From assembly GCA_001051155.2 (NCBI GenBank), contig JYIP02000010.1, positions 62,001 through 126,000 on the forward strand: a stretch of DNA of 64,000 bases, read 5' to 3'. Source of the DNA: Chrysoporthe austroafricana. Its lineage: Eukaryota; Ascomycota; Sordariomycetes; Diaporthales; Cryphonectriaceae. The notes below the pieces were generated by a model. It had not been told where the DNA came from and ran no database searches. It saw only the letters and a list, made by a program, of their open reading frames with translations. Positions 33,738-43,762 of the stretch are shown here, one piece after another; position 1 is the first letter of the stretch, and the number at the start of each line of letters is the position of its first letter. The position numbers and the translations under genes were made by a program.

Positions 33738-35479
33738 TTATGAGATCTCCAGGGCATCCTTCATGGCTGCGATAGCGGCAAAGAGCGTATTATCATGGTA
33801 CTTCCTCGCCACGATCTGCAGGCTGACCGGCGCCCCTTCGAAGTCCCCCTCCTCCCAGAGCTTCCGCACGTGGGCGTCCTGCTCACCGAGGACCGCACCA
33901 GAGGCATACTGCTCCTCGCCCTTCTTCAGCGCCTTGACCGGCGTCGGGAACACGAACCCGGGACAGTCGACGTAGTTCCAGAAGGCGGTGTAGTCCCAGT
34001 AGAACGACGTATCGTGCTCGCACGCCGGGCCGACAAATACAGGACAGACCACGACGTCGACATCCTGCTCCGTCCAGTGCTCGGCGAACCCGGTCCGGAA
34101 CTCGTCCCGCTGGATCCGCATCCTGAACATGTCTTCCCATGAGTACCCGGGCCCCTCGGCGTCCTTGATGATCCACTGGGCTGGGTACCGATGTGTGTTA
34201 GCATCTGCTCTCCTGGGGAACGCAGAGTCGTGCATCTGAACCTACTGAGCTTCTCCATCGGCTCGCCGGTCTTGGCCATCCCGGCCTTGATTCCCGCGCC
34301 GCCATCTGGCCAGTATGCGAGACGGATGTTTTTCATGGCCTCTGCGACCCGGTAGGGGGCGAAAGGCTTGAGCTCAAAGGCGCCGGAGCCTGAGAGCTTG
34401 GACCTCGCCCACTCGAGGGCCCGCGTCACGGGCGGCTGTGGCTGAATCACGCCGTCGTCCACCATGAGCCCGATCCTCAGGGGCCTCGACGGCGCCGCTG
34501 CCGCCGACAGGCCTGTCCAGGGGATCGGTACGAGGCTCGGGTCCCGCAGGAACGGCTTCGCGCCGAGCAGGGCGCCCATCAGCAGGTCCAGGTCCCTCGC
34601 CGACGCCGCCATGGGCCCGCAGGTCGCCAGCACCGTCAGCTCGGCCGGGTTGCCGCCCGCGTGGCTCATCCCTTGCATCGGCAGCACGCGGCTGGTCGGC
34701 TTGAAGCCGTAGATGCCGCAGAAGCCGGCGGGGCCCCGGATGCTGCCCCCGATGTCCGTGCCCACGCCCAGCGCCGACCCGCGCAGCGCGATGAGCGCCG
34801 CCTCGCCGCCCGACGAGCCGCCGGCGGACAGGCGGATGTTGTGCGGGTTCAGCACCCGCCCGTACGGGCTGACGCTCTCGAGGTGCATGATGGCCTGCGG
34901 CTGGTTCGTCTTGCAGTAGAAGACGGCGCCGAGCCCGCGCAGCACCGCCACCGCGTGGCAGTCCGCCGCGTCGAGCGCCCGCGACGCCACGTACCCGTCC
35001 GCCGACCAGTGGCCCGCCATCTGCACGTGCTCCTTGATGCTCACCGGCACACCGTGCAGCGGGCCGACCACCGAGCCGGTGCGCGCGAGGTGCTCGTCGA
35101 GCTCGCGGGCCCGCGCGAGCGCCTCGTCCATGAACCACTCCGTCAGGCAGCACGTGAGCTGGTGCGCGATGATGGCGCGCTTGGCGAAGGCCGCGGTGAC
35201 GGCCACCGAGGTGAGCCTGCGCGTGCGGATCGCCTCGGCGAGCGAGGTGGCGTCGTGGCCCTCCGTGATGGCGAGCTCCTCGGCCGTGAGGAGGCCGCAG
35301 TCGCGCGGGACCGAGGTCACATCCCTCGGCGGGTTCTCGATGATGTGCGAGGGGAGCAGGAGGTCCTTGGGCACCTTGTCGGCGAACTGCTCGCACACGA
35401 TGCTGTCGACGAGCGCTTCATATTCCGACGTGCCTTTGGCCACCGGCACCGTCTGGATGATAGGGAAGACCTTCGACAT
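33738..35479 (-). CDS. amidase-signature family amidase (second copy)
   Basis: Two exons, 35479-34246 and 34180-33738, with a 65 bp intron, give 558 residues. Lys149 in VSIKEH, Ser222 in AGGSSGGE and Ser246 in GTDIGGSIR form the amidase triad, again 24 residues between serines. Other family blocks are GPLHGVPVSIKE, TNQPQAIMHLES, YWPDGGAG and APVSLQIVARKY. It resembles the first amidase in overall design (N-terminal EEL/EI-T region, EAIRTRR helix) but has a different intron pattern, only one against four. It is therefore an older paralogue rather than a recent copy. No signal peptide; probably cytosolic. A TATA-like sequence lies close upstream. Confidence 0.95.
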
Positions 35480-36382
35480 GCTGGAGATGAGGGACGCCTA
35501 GCCCGTATATAAAGTGCTCACTGCAGGTGATGACGAGTAGCTCCGAGAGCACGATACCGGGTAGTGTTTTGACTTGATATAATTGCTTCCGGCAGCAACG
35601 GTATGGTATCCTCCTTGATTTCCGAGACTGCGGGGCCTGCAGGGCGTAACGGGCTCATCGAGCGTAACACGACCGAAGTAGCATATTACTATATGATAAG
35701 CCGGGTGCGATAATATTAGTACAGTAGCCGTTGATCTCCCACATACTGGTAGGATTGTCGTCATTGGCTGCAAGAGAGGGGGAATTTGATAAGGCATCTA
35801 GAAGCGCTAATGTTTTAAGTCTTTGATATGATTAGTATCCGGCACATTGGATATAAGCCGCATAGGAGCCGGCGACTTGATTGCTCTTCATTCTCCTCAT
35901 GATCCGCATGCCATCCCTACTCCTGATGCCAGAGTCGTCTTCTTGGGAGGAGAAGGAGTTGGAGCAAGAGGAGGAGATGGTGGATCCAGAATATAACTCT
36001 TCACCTTGTGGGTCTGATGGATCGTCTCAGATAAGATCATCCCGCGGCTTAGAAATTGTATCGATGCTGATTTACACACGAGAAGGTATCGCTGTTAAGC
36101 AATGACATTGAATAGTAATCAATGCATGCGCCGCAGCCTGGTTAAGAATGACGTATCACACGGAAACAGTATCAGCACAGTGCCAGAGTTGAGGTGATGT
36201 TGGATTGGGCCATCAAGATGCAGATCTAAAGCCCATCTTCGAGTGGTATGCTTCTATGGAACTGGAACCAGGAAGGACAGGGACAAATGTCAACAGACTG
36301 AAGTGGTGATGGTCATCAATGGCTTCTCTCCGGCTGGCCTTGATTAGCTCGACCCTTCAGCCGACTAATTACGCAGCCATCT
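35480..36382. other. intergenic, no gene seen
   Basis: About 0.9 kb between two minus-strand genes. A 74-codon frame at 35881 is not convincing. It contains the promoter of the second amidase. Confidence 0.5.
35506..35513 (-). promoter_or_regulatory. TATA-like element of the second amidase gene
   Basis: The minus strand reads TTTATATA about 27-34 bp upstream of the ATG. If used, the 5' leader would be extremely short, so it may instead be a chance AT patch or point to a different start. Confidence 0.3.
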
Positions 36383-37672
36383 TTAAAAGAGCTCGTCTTC
36401 CTTCACCATGACATCCCTCGTGACCTCGTCCAGACCTCTCAGGCCAGCGAGGTGCATATTCAGCAAAAAATCACCACACATCGATCTCAGCACATGCTTT
36501 ACTCCCTCCTCGCCTCCTATCGCCAGACCATACGCATACGGCCTCCCAATGAACACGCACTTGGCTCCAAGAGCATATGCCTTGATCATGTCCGCACCAC
36601 ACCGGATACCGCTGTCGAAGAAGACCTCGATCTTGTCCCCCACAGCGTCCACGATCCGAGGCAACACCCCTAGGCTGCTCGACCCTCCATCCTGCTGCCG
36701 TCCCCCGTGGTTGGAGACGACGATGCCCTGCACCCCCACCTCCACAGCCCGCCTCGCGTCCTGCACGGTCTGGATCCCCTTCAGCACGATCGGCCCATCC
36801 CAGTGCTCCTGAAGGAAGGCCACATCCTCCCAGGAGTGCGAGTGCCCGGGGAACGCGATCTTGGCCCACTCGGCCGCCGCCTCGCCGAGGCGGTGCCCCG
36901 TCAGCTCGCTCTCATGCCTGGCAGCCTCCTCGACGCCGTACCCGTGCTCCTCCGCAAAGTGCCGCTGGAACACCGGGTCCGTCAGCCCGATCTCCACGCC
37001 GATGCGGTCCGCGTGGATGAAGGGGTTGTACCCGTGGTTCATGTCCGCGGGCCGCCAGCCCAGGACGTACGTGTCCAGCGTCACGAAGAGCGCGCTGTAG
37101 CCCGCCCGCCGCGCCCGCGCGAGCAGCGACGCGGTGATGTCGTCGTGCGCGCGCGCGGGCCAGTAGAGCTGGTACCACCGCACCGGCCGGCCGGCGACAC
37201 CCTCGACGCCGTCCATCGCCTCGGCCACGTCCTCGATGCTCGTGCTCGACGCGGTGCTCAGCGTGTACGGCACGCCGAGCGCCGCGGCGGCGCGCGCAGC
37301 GGCAACCTCGCCCTCGGGGTGGAAGATGCGCTGCACGCCGATGGGCGCGATGGCCACAGGGAAGGGCAGCGGCGACCCCAGCACCGTGCTGCGCGTGTCG
37401 GGGAAGACCTCGTTGCCCTCGCCGTCCCGGCGGGAGGGCCGCAGGCGCCGCGGGACGATGGACCACCTGTCGAACGCGGCGCGGTTCTTGCGGTAGGTCG
37501 ACCCCTCGCCTGCGTTCCCGTGGATGTAGCCCCATGAGTTGGCCGAGAGTACGCGCTCTGCCTCGCTCTCCCAGTCCGAGTAGTGGAAGCTGAAGGGGGG
37601 TTTGGCGGAGTGCAGGCCTGCCTGGAAGACGGCCGTCTCGTAGGAGACAGGGTCGGGGTTGTTGGGGGCCAT
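36383..37672 (-). CDS. FMN-dependent alpha-hydroxy-acid oxidase (lactate 2-monooxygenase-like)
   Basis: An intronless gene of 429 residues with a complete FMN-dependent TIM barrel. The FMN-site start LPFPVAIAPIGVQ is near residue 102. The segment YTLSTASSTSIEDVAEA follows. TLDTYVLGWRPADMNHGYNPF is a block typical of the lactate 2-monooxygenase/lactate oxidase-like branch. IVLKGIQTVQDARRAV precedes the catalytic VVSNHGGRQQDGG (His322, Arg325). VFFDSGIRCGADMIKAYALGAKCVFIGRPY binds the FMN phosphate. It should oxidise a small 2-hydroxy acid using O2, likely cytosolic or peroxisomal; no clear C-terminal SKL is present. TATATAT sequence near 37758 may serve as its core promoter. Confidence 0.95.
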   Translation of the reverse strand: MAPNNPDPVSYETAVFQAGLHSAKPPFSFHYSDWESEAERVLSANSWGYIHGNAGEGSTYRKNRAAFDRWSIVPRRLRPSRRDGEGNEVFPDTRSTVLGSPLPFPVAIAPIGVQRIFHPEGEVAAARAAAALGVPYTLSTASSTSIEDVAEAMDGVEGVAGRPVRWYQLYWPARAHDDITASLLARARRAGYSALFVTLDTYVLGWRPADMNHGYNPFIHADRIGVEIGLTDPVFQRHFAEEHGYGVEEAARHESELTGHRLGEAAAEWAKIAFPGHSHSWEDVAFLQEHWDGPIVLKGIQTVQDARRAVEVGVQGIVVSNHGGRQQDGGSSSLGVLPRIVDAVGDKIEVFFDSGIRCGADMIKAYALGAKCVFIGRPYAYGLAIGGEEGVKHVLRSMCGDFLLNMHLAGLRGLDEVTRDVMVKEDELF

Positions 37673-39459
37673 AGTGGTACGATGGCCGGGTCGCGGATTG
37701 CTGCTCGTAGATGTGGCAGGAATAATCCGTAATTGAGTTATGTGAAGGTGAAAGGATATATATGTCTTGATGTTTGAACTGTCGAGGTTTATGCAGGTCC
37801 GCGCAGGTTGTGTCTTGATATATGCACGCGCTAGAGCATTGGTGACGTCGATGGTGGATGTGGACTCCTCGGAACCGGCGGTGCCCTCAGTAATAATTCC
37901 TCATCCTCAAGTTATAATTACGCTACAAGAAAAGCCTTATTGATACCTTCAAGTAAGGGGCATCTTAGTAAGTCGGATGCAGCAATGAGGAAATGGTCAG
38001 TTGGCTTTGCGTGTCACTATTCCGACTCCCGAGACCTGACAGGACTCGATCACCAAAGCACCGTGAAACCTGTTTGAGTCCACCATTACGAACACCTATG
38101 TGGCCACGACAACCCTGAATAGCCTGGGATCGCTAGCATTAGTTGTTGATTAGCTACTAGCAAGGATGTCTTGAAATCGATGAGTACTCACCTCGCCACT
38201 ATTGCGCCAGCAACCCCCACGCCTTTGTTTTTTGGTGGTTTTTTTTTTTAAAAAAAAAAAAAAATTGATAACAACAAAAGACATGTCAGTTATGCTTTCC
38301 TGTATTACCGGGGATCCTTACCACGCGCGACAGTCATCATGTAAGCTCCCTCATCGCGTTGTGATCATCGCGTTGTGATGGAGTTGTTTCACGGCATGAC
38401 TACGAGCCTACAGTCGCTCGTCCTGGGCGCTCTCGTTATGTTCATGCTAACCGGAGATGAGCCTTGGCATCTAGTCTCCCCGAGCATCAAACAATGCATA
38501 TGGAAGCAAAACCTCCATCTCTTTGGCAACTCCACGAAGTTGACCAATGTCCCGAGATACCAAAAGTGTCGCTGTAGATATCCAAGTGTTGTTATGATCC
38601 CCGTTGCTTGCAACACGTCTAAAGGTTAGAGGAAGGAAGGAGAGATTTTGAGATCTCCGAGACTTGTAGAGTTCGTAGTTTCCGACGCATCATCATAACA
38701 TTTATGAAGAGATATTCGGACCTTTGTTAGGTTGCATTTACGTGCGGTAGCTTAATTTGGGTTTGGTATATCTCTGTGCCATCACCCGCACTAAGTCTTC
38801 CATAGATAGTATCTTCCTAAGCCACTCTCCATTCTTGTAGAATAGTTACGGGAGCGGTGCGAACAAAGAGCAATCAAGGCCTGAGTGATGTTGCTCTATG
38901 TATAGTTTAGGTCAGCGTACGGCTTATTTGCGCGGCAAGGCAGCAAACCACCCGAAAAACCTTTCAGTATTGAAGCAGCTCCCACCTGCCCCGCCGCTTC
39001 TACTTGAACAAGGTTTTGATGAGGTACATGTTCAAGGGAATCATGAAGGATCCCAGCTCCTGACAGTGGACGATGCACAATCTTGAGCACCATCCAGTGC
39101 AGCTCCCGTTCGAGCGTCTAAGTCGTAGGTGATGGGGACGACGGTCGTCATGGGTGAGCCGGTTGTATTTTGAGCTAGTTTCGCCCTGGGCGATCCTTCA
39201 AGAGGGTGAGAGGGACGGCGCCGATAGCTGCGGCGAGGTGATAGATCTTCATCGGATGATCCTCCGCCAGAGAAGCTGGTTCGGGCCGTCGAAACGTAAC
39301 TGTCGGTATTATAAACACCCCCGTTACCTTCCTCTCCACAGCTCCCCGACGGTGACAGGGGAATTCAAGCGGTAGCCCGGCGGTTGCTGAAGGCAGCAGT
39401 CGGCAAGAGACTTCAATATCGATGTGGAATGTTCAATGTCCAAGTGTGAGCGTCAACAA
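37673..39459. other. AT-rich intergenic stretch with homopolymer runs
   Basis: About 1.8 kb between two minus-strand genes. It includes a T-run followed directly by an A-run (38239-38264). Small frames such as 38375-38629 have no motifs. Base composition is lower in GC than in neighbouring genes. Confidence 0.5.
38239..38264. repeat. T11-A15 homopolymer junction
   Basis: Eleven T followed by fifteen A form a self-complementary low-complexity tract. It may be a hairpin or a poly-A tail relic of a retro-inserted sequence; no such element is recognisable beside it. Confidence 0.8.
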
Positions 39460-40370
39460 TTAGTTCCAGAGCAATCTGATGGTGTTTCTCTGGTGTAGTG
39501 CTTCTCGATTGCGTTCGTCCATTTCGACGGGGTGCAAGCCATCAGGAGGCCCGACATCAGCTCTGGTTAAAGCACTGCCCTCCTTATGATACGTTTCCTG
39601 TTGGGCGGCAGACGTCTCTGCTTCGTATTCCTTGGTAGTCGTAAGCGAAGCCCCATCGTGAGATTCTGATTGCTTGCCAATTGGAAGATCAGTTCGTAGC
39701 GTCGTGGGAGCATCAAGCCGTAGTCCAGTATTATTACTTAAGAACGCGTTCAGGTCTGCTCTGGTCAGCCAGGGAAATTTGTGGAGCATTAGTTGTAACA
39801 AAACATACCGTCGACGAGCCGTTGTATAGCATTTGTATTCAAGGTATTAATAATCCAATCCTTCGTATCTTGTACGCGGAGGTCTTCGTATAGCAGTATG
39901 TCTGGCTCAATTTAGCTCGGGTTGGCCTTGGCTCCTAGATCTTGGTAGTTACCTTTCCCTTCGGCGTCTGCATAAATGCCCTCGAGATTATTAGAGATCT
40001 TATTATGCGAGATCCACTGACGTACTTCGGCACGTCTGTGGGTATTGACACTGCCGATCAGGAGAGCGTCTGTCACTTCTTCCGCTTTAAAGAATTCCAG
40101 ATCGGCTTGTAGCTGCTGGTCGGTAGAAGAAACGCTCAGGACCTCCAGTTCAAAGGGACTAAGTTTCTGTATCTCCTGACGGTATGCGACATTGCGTTCC
40201 ACCAGCCGCGCGAAGCATCGTAAATGTCGACGCTGTGTAAGGCCGATGGATTCGCTCCCGCGCAGGAAGAGCAGCGCCTTTTCCAGCCTCCTCCGAAAGC
40301 CAGCTCGCCACTCGAGCTTGAAGCGCTCGGCCGTTGGCGTCGTGGGCGGCAGCTGGGTAAGTGAAGTCAT
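39460..40370 (-). CDS. three-exon gene of unknown function
   Basis: I do not recognise this protein. Three exons (40370-39953, 39901-39809, 39758-39460) with introns of 51 and 50 bp join in frame to 269 residues. Support comes from three open exons with canonical GT..AG limits (GTAACT, GTATGT), a CTAAT branch-like sequence in the second intron, and a coherent hydrophilic protein. The N-terminal half is Arg/Leu/Glu-rich and looks helical (RAGFRRRLEKALLFLRG, LTQRRHLRCFARLVERNVAY). The centre has KDWIINTLNTNAIQRLVDAD, and the tail is acidic with no hydrophobic stretch. No signal peptide or membrane segment. Codon usage is less GC-rich than in neighbouring enzymes, which suggests a lineage-specific gene. 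Confidence 0.6.
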
Positions 40371-41330
40371 TGAGGATCAAGCACGACATCGAGGTGTACC
40401 ACTGCCGTCACTTCAAGGATTTGATCCGCCCGTCGCGTGCAGTAGGGTCCCGTGATTTAGCGCAGCAGACTCCAGCCATACTATGGGTTGAAGACAGATT
40501 CCCCTGCTGATTTCTCTCTCGCGCAGTACCCCGCGCGGTTGCAGACCCACTCCTGGCCTAGATAAAAGTATCGACAGCTCATAGTGCATAGTATACTTAC
40601 CCATGCAACAAGGGACGGTTGGACACGGACGATACAGCGGACAGCGGGGTCGCCAGAACCTCCGATAGGAAGGGAATGGGCCCACAAGACTCCTCTGTCA
40701 GCTGTGAGCAGGTCAGAGGTAAAGAGCACTTAATCATGCCAAGTGCGTTCACCGACTGTCTCACGATGGTCTTGGGTCACCCAGGTACCCCCAGGTACAG
40801 ATGCGTGGTAGAATTAGTTCAACATATGGGCTTGACAGACCTTTCCGAGAGTTCTTCCAGTATTCAAGGGTTAAATCATGTACACAAATCAAAGAGGACG
40901 TCCGTACCGTGCCGAGTGCTACAAGTTAAGAGACTGAAAATTATTCTCGTATTCATCAACCCGAGTCATTGCACATCTACGTCAGCACTATGCTTCAAAT
41001 TTAGGACAGAGCCGAAGCTTCTGGTGATATGCTGCAGATGGATGATATATCAGCGCTTGCAGCGTGATATTGAGAAACTTTCCTCTGTGCCATTCTTTTG
41101 GGAAGGGGGAGGGGTGCCGCAAGAAGTAGTAGTTTTGCTTTGAGAATTCATTCCGCGTTGGCCACTTTGAATGACGGGAAACCACCAGACACGTACGATG
41201 AGACCAAAGCCTCGCGCATACTATTCCTAGGTGGAATTCGAAGTATATGGGTTAAAACGGTGAGAAAAACAGGGATGGCGTTGCGATCGCCACCAAGTCA
41301 GACTGTCTGGTTGATGGGCCCCAGAGCCTT
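40371..41330. other. intergenic, no gene seen
   Basis: This 0.96 kb lies between two minus-strand genes. A 174-codon frame at 40619-41143 on the plus strand has no motif and AT-biased codons; not called. Confidence 0.45.
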
Positions 41331-43129
41331 TCACCATCCAGCAACGCCAGCATCCAAATACAGCACATCAGCCGGTCCTCCACTGGTCTCGACGTTGACA
41401 CTGACTGCGCCGGTGACTGCCGCACCCAAGTCTGCTGAACCTTGCCACAATTCATATCCGGGAGCAAAATCTGTTATGATTTTCAAAGCGGCGAGTTCTT
41501 GGCGCAAGATTTTGGGACCGAGCGTGCCTTGCTGCCCAACGGGGGTAGCCACCTTGATCTGAGGCGAGGAGGTTCCCACGCTAAGCTTTTGAGCAACAGT
41601 GACGTTCACCAGTGAACCAGTGATGGTCGTCATGCTGGGAAGAACAAAGACCTCATTCTGAATTGAGAAAGACTGGTTCGCCAGATCGCTTCCCGAAACG
41701 GTGAAAGATGTGTAGGTTGCATTCGAATCCAGGGGCGTGAAGAAAGCGTAATAGGTTGTGTTTCCATAAACCGACGCCCCGACTTCGGCTTCGGCCCCGG
41801 ACGACAGGTCGATTGAAGGACCGTCGCTGGACAGTATTGAAATCCCTAATTGGGACGGATGACTATCTTGAGGGGAGGAAAGGAGCTTATCGTTTGTCAG
41901 CTGTCTTCTCAAAGGCACTAGAAAACGGTGGGCCGAAATCTCATTCACTCACCCGAATGCGCCCTGTAATGATGAGTTGCCCTTGACTATCTAGATCGAG
42001 TGTGACATTAATCGGCTTGACCCCCATCGGTGAGACGGAATTCCGAAGCTGAACGTTTGCGGGGACCGTATTTATCATGCGCCCCATCAGATCTACGCAG
42101 GTGCTCTGGAACCCATCACCCGAGGAGTACAGAGACAGCATCGTAGCGTTGCTATCACTCTCATATAGCCGTAAGTCTGACCGTGTAGTCGTATTAGCCG
42201 TGGTTACAAGCGGTCCTCCCATGTTTCCAGTCCGGTCAACATATTCGTGCACCACTCTGCTGTCGAAAACGGCGCGTGTGGTATCAAAATTGAGACCACC
42301 GTTGGTATTGTTCGCATTTACAGCGGTTGCTGGAACAACGTCGGGAAACCCTCCCTAGATCACCATGGTCGTCAGTCCCACTCCGATGCCTTTGTATATC
42401 ACGAATTTGTAAAGTTAGGACTAATCACTGACATGATGAACGGATCCCATGGTATGACCACAAGCGGTCAATCCTATTGAGTCAACCTGATTGAAACCAG
42501 ATCGTTGAAAGTAAAGCAACGTCTCGTTGAGGTCAGTTTCCGGAGCGGGAACACCAGTGGTCGGATCTGCTTCCAGGGCATCGATTCTCCCGGGTTGATA
42601 TGACACCTTGTGTCCGCCACAGAGACCCATTGACATCACCGTCCCTATCGCAACCATGTCCGCCACTTTTACAGTGAATAATATCAGCAACTTCTGGCTC
42701 ATACAGAATTATCCTCATTTCACCGTGGGCATGATACTTACTAGATACCGCATCATTAACAAAGGGCCGCCAGAACGTGAAGCTATCATTGAACGCGCTG
42801 CCGGAGTTTTCAGAGCGCAGAGTCTCGAAGCCAATGCTCGCGTCGATGCCGCCGGTACCCGCCGTCACATTCGCCGTCACGAAGTCGTGAAAAGCAACCC
42901 TCATCCACTGTGCTGCAGTGGTCCGGCCAGACGTGACAGCCGCTTCCCCCACCTCAGTAACATAATTGTCACATGGCGTTATCGCCGACGAGAAGTTGGA
43001 CGCGTAGGCGCCCCAGTTGTCAACGAGAATATGCTCGAGAAAGTGAGTTTGGGGATCGGGATAATAAAATGCGGCGAGCGAGAACCGGAAAGAGGCGAGG
43101 AAGATCAATCTGTGCCTATAGGTGCCCAT
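41331..43129 (-). CDS. secreted heme peroxidase with C-terminal extension
   Basis: Four exons (43129-42742, 42665-42433, 42354-41953, 41885-41331) encode 525 residues. The N-terminus looks like a signal sequence and leads into FYYPDPQTHFLEHILVDN. The distal side of a plant-type (class II-like) peroxidase is QWMRVAFHDF (Arg77, His81). Splicing at 42742/42665 creates DAVSMADMVAIGTVMS, and SIGLTACGHTMGSVHH holds the proximal His200. CGGHKVSYQPGRIDA is the usual heme-pocket block. About 200 residues after the peroxidase domain are Ser/Thr- and Asn-rich and probably beta-structured; I do not recognise that part. The last acceptor (41886/41885) could alternatively lie up to 15 bases upstream. It likely oxidises aromatic substrates with H2O2 outside the cell. 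Confidence 0.9.
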
Positions 43130-43762
43130 CTCCGATACTTTCGGAGGAGTCGTCGATATTCTACACCATCGACTATCTCTATATCCTATTACAACTCAGC
43201 GCAAGAGTGCAATGAGTGAAGCGTATGTTGATACGGAAATGCACCATTTATACCGGCGCGTCGGTAATCCTACCATGCGACTTTCGAAAACTAATCACAC
43301 CCCACCCTCTACCAAGCTTTTTAGGCCCCTTATGAGGTTACATTCTCGACAAGTGGTCCCGGCCAACTGCAAACCTTACTGGCGCAGTTCCTGATAGCTC
43401 CGATAGCTGGCTTGAGGGATTGGGTGGCTGACACATCCCGCTCTCTTGAGTGGTCTCCTGGTAGGAAGACTATGGGCACATTTGCCACTCCGCCTACGTT
43501 GGCGCAAGACTGGTGCACATTCGGTACCGACTGGAGGCTGAATTTGGATTCAAGTGGCTTTGAATATGCTGCACGTATCCAATTCTTGCTGCGCTGACAC
43601 TGTTCGGGGTGGTATGATGTGGCTTGCACTAATTACATCCTTGCTCTTGAGATGTATTTGGTCCCGATAGAGTGCTTCAGATTCATGTTTAGAGACCTCA
43701 GGTCGTTCTTTACGGCAACTCCAACTTATGCTCACACAGTTGCGCATCGTGATAAGTCTCCC
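43130..43762. other. intergenic, no gene seen
   Basis: This 0.63 kb lies between the peroxidase start and the end of the broken HET gene, both on the minus strand. Frames of 60-109 codons have no motifs. Confidence 0.5.

Noticed and set aside
34661..35512. 283-codon plus-strand frame
   Set aside because: Shadow of the second amidase; Arg-rich and motif-free.
36707..37537. 276-codon plus-strand frame
   Set aside because: Shadow of the alpha-hydroxy-acid oxidase gene on the other strand.
38239..38264. Poly-T/poly-A tract as evidence of a LINE or processed retrocopy
   Set aside because: No reverse transcriptase, target-site duplication or gene copy could be recognised beside it.
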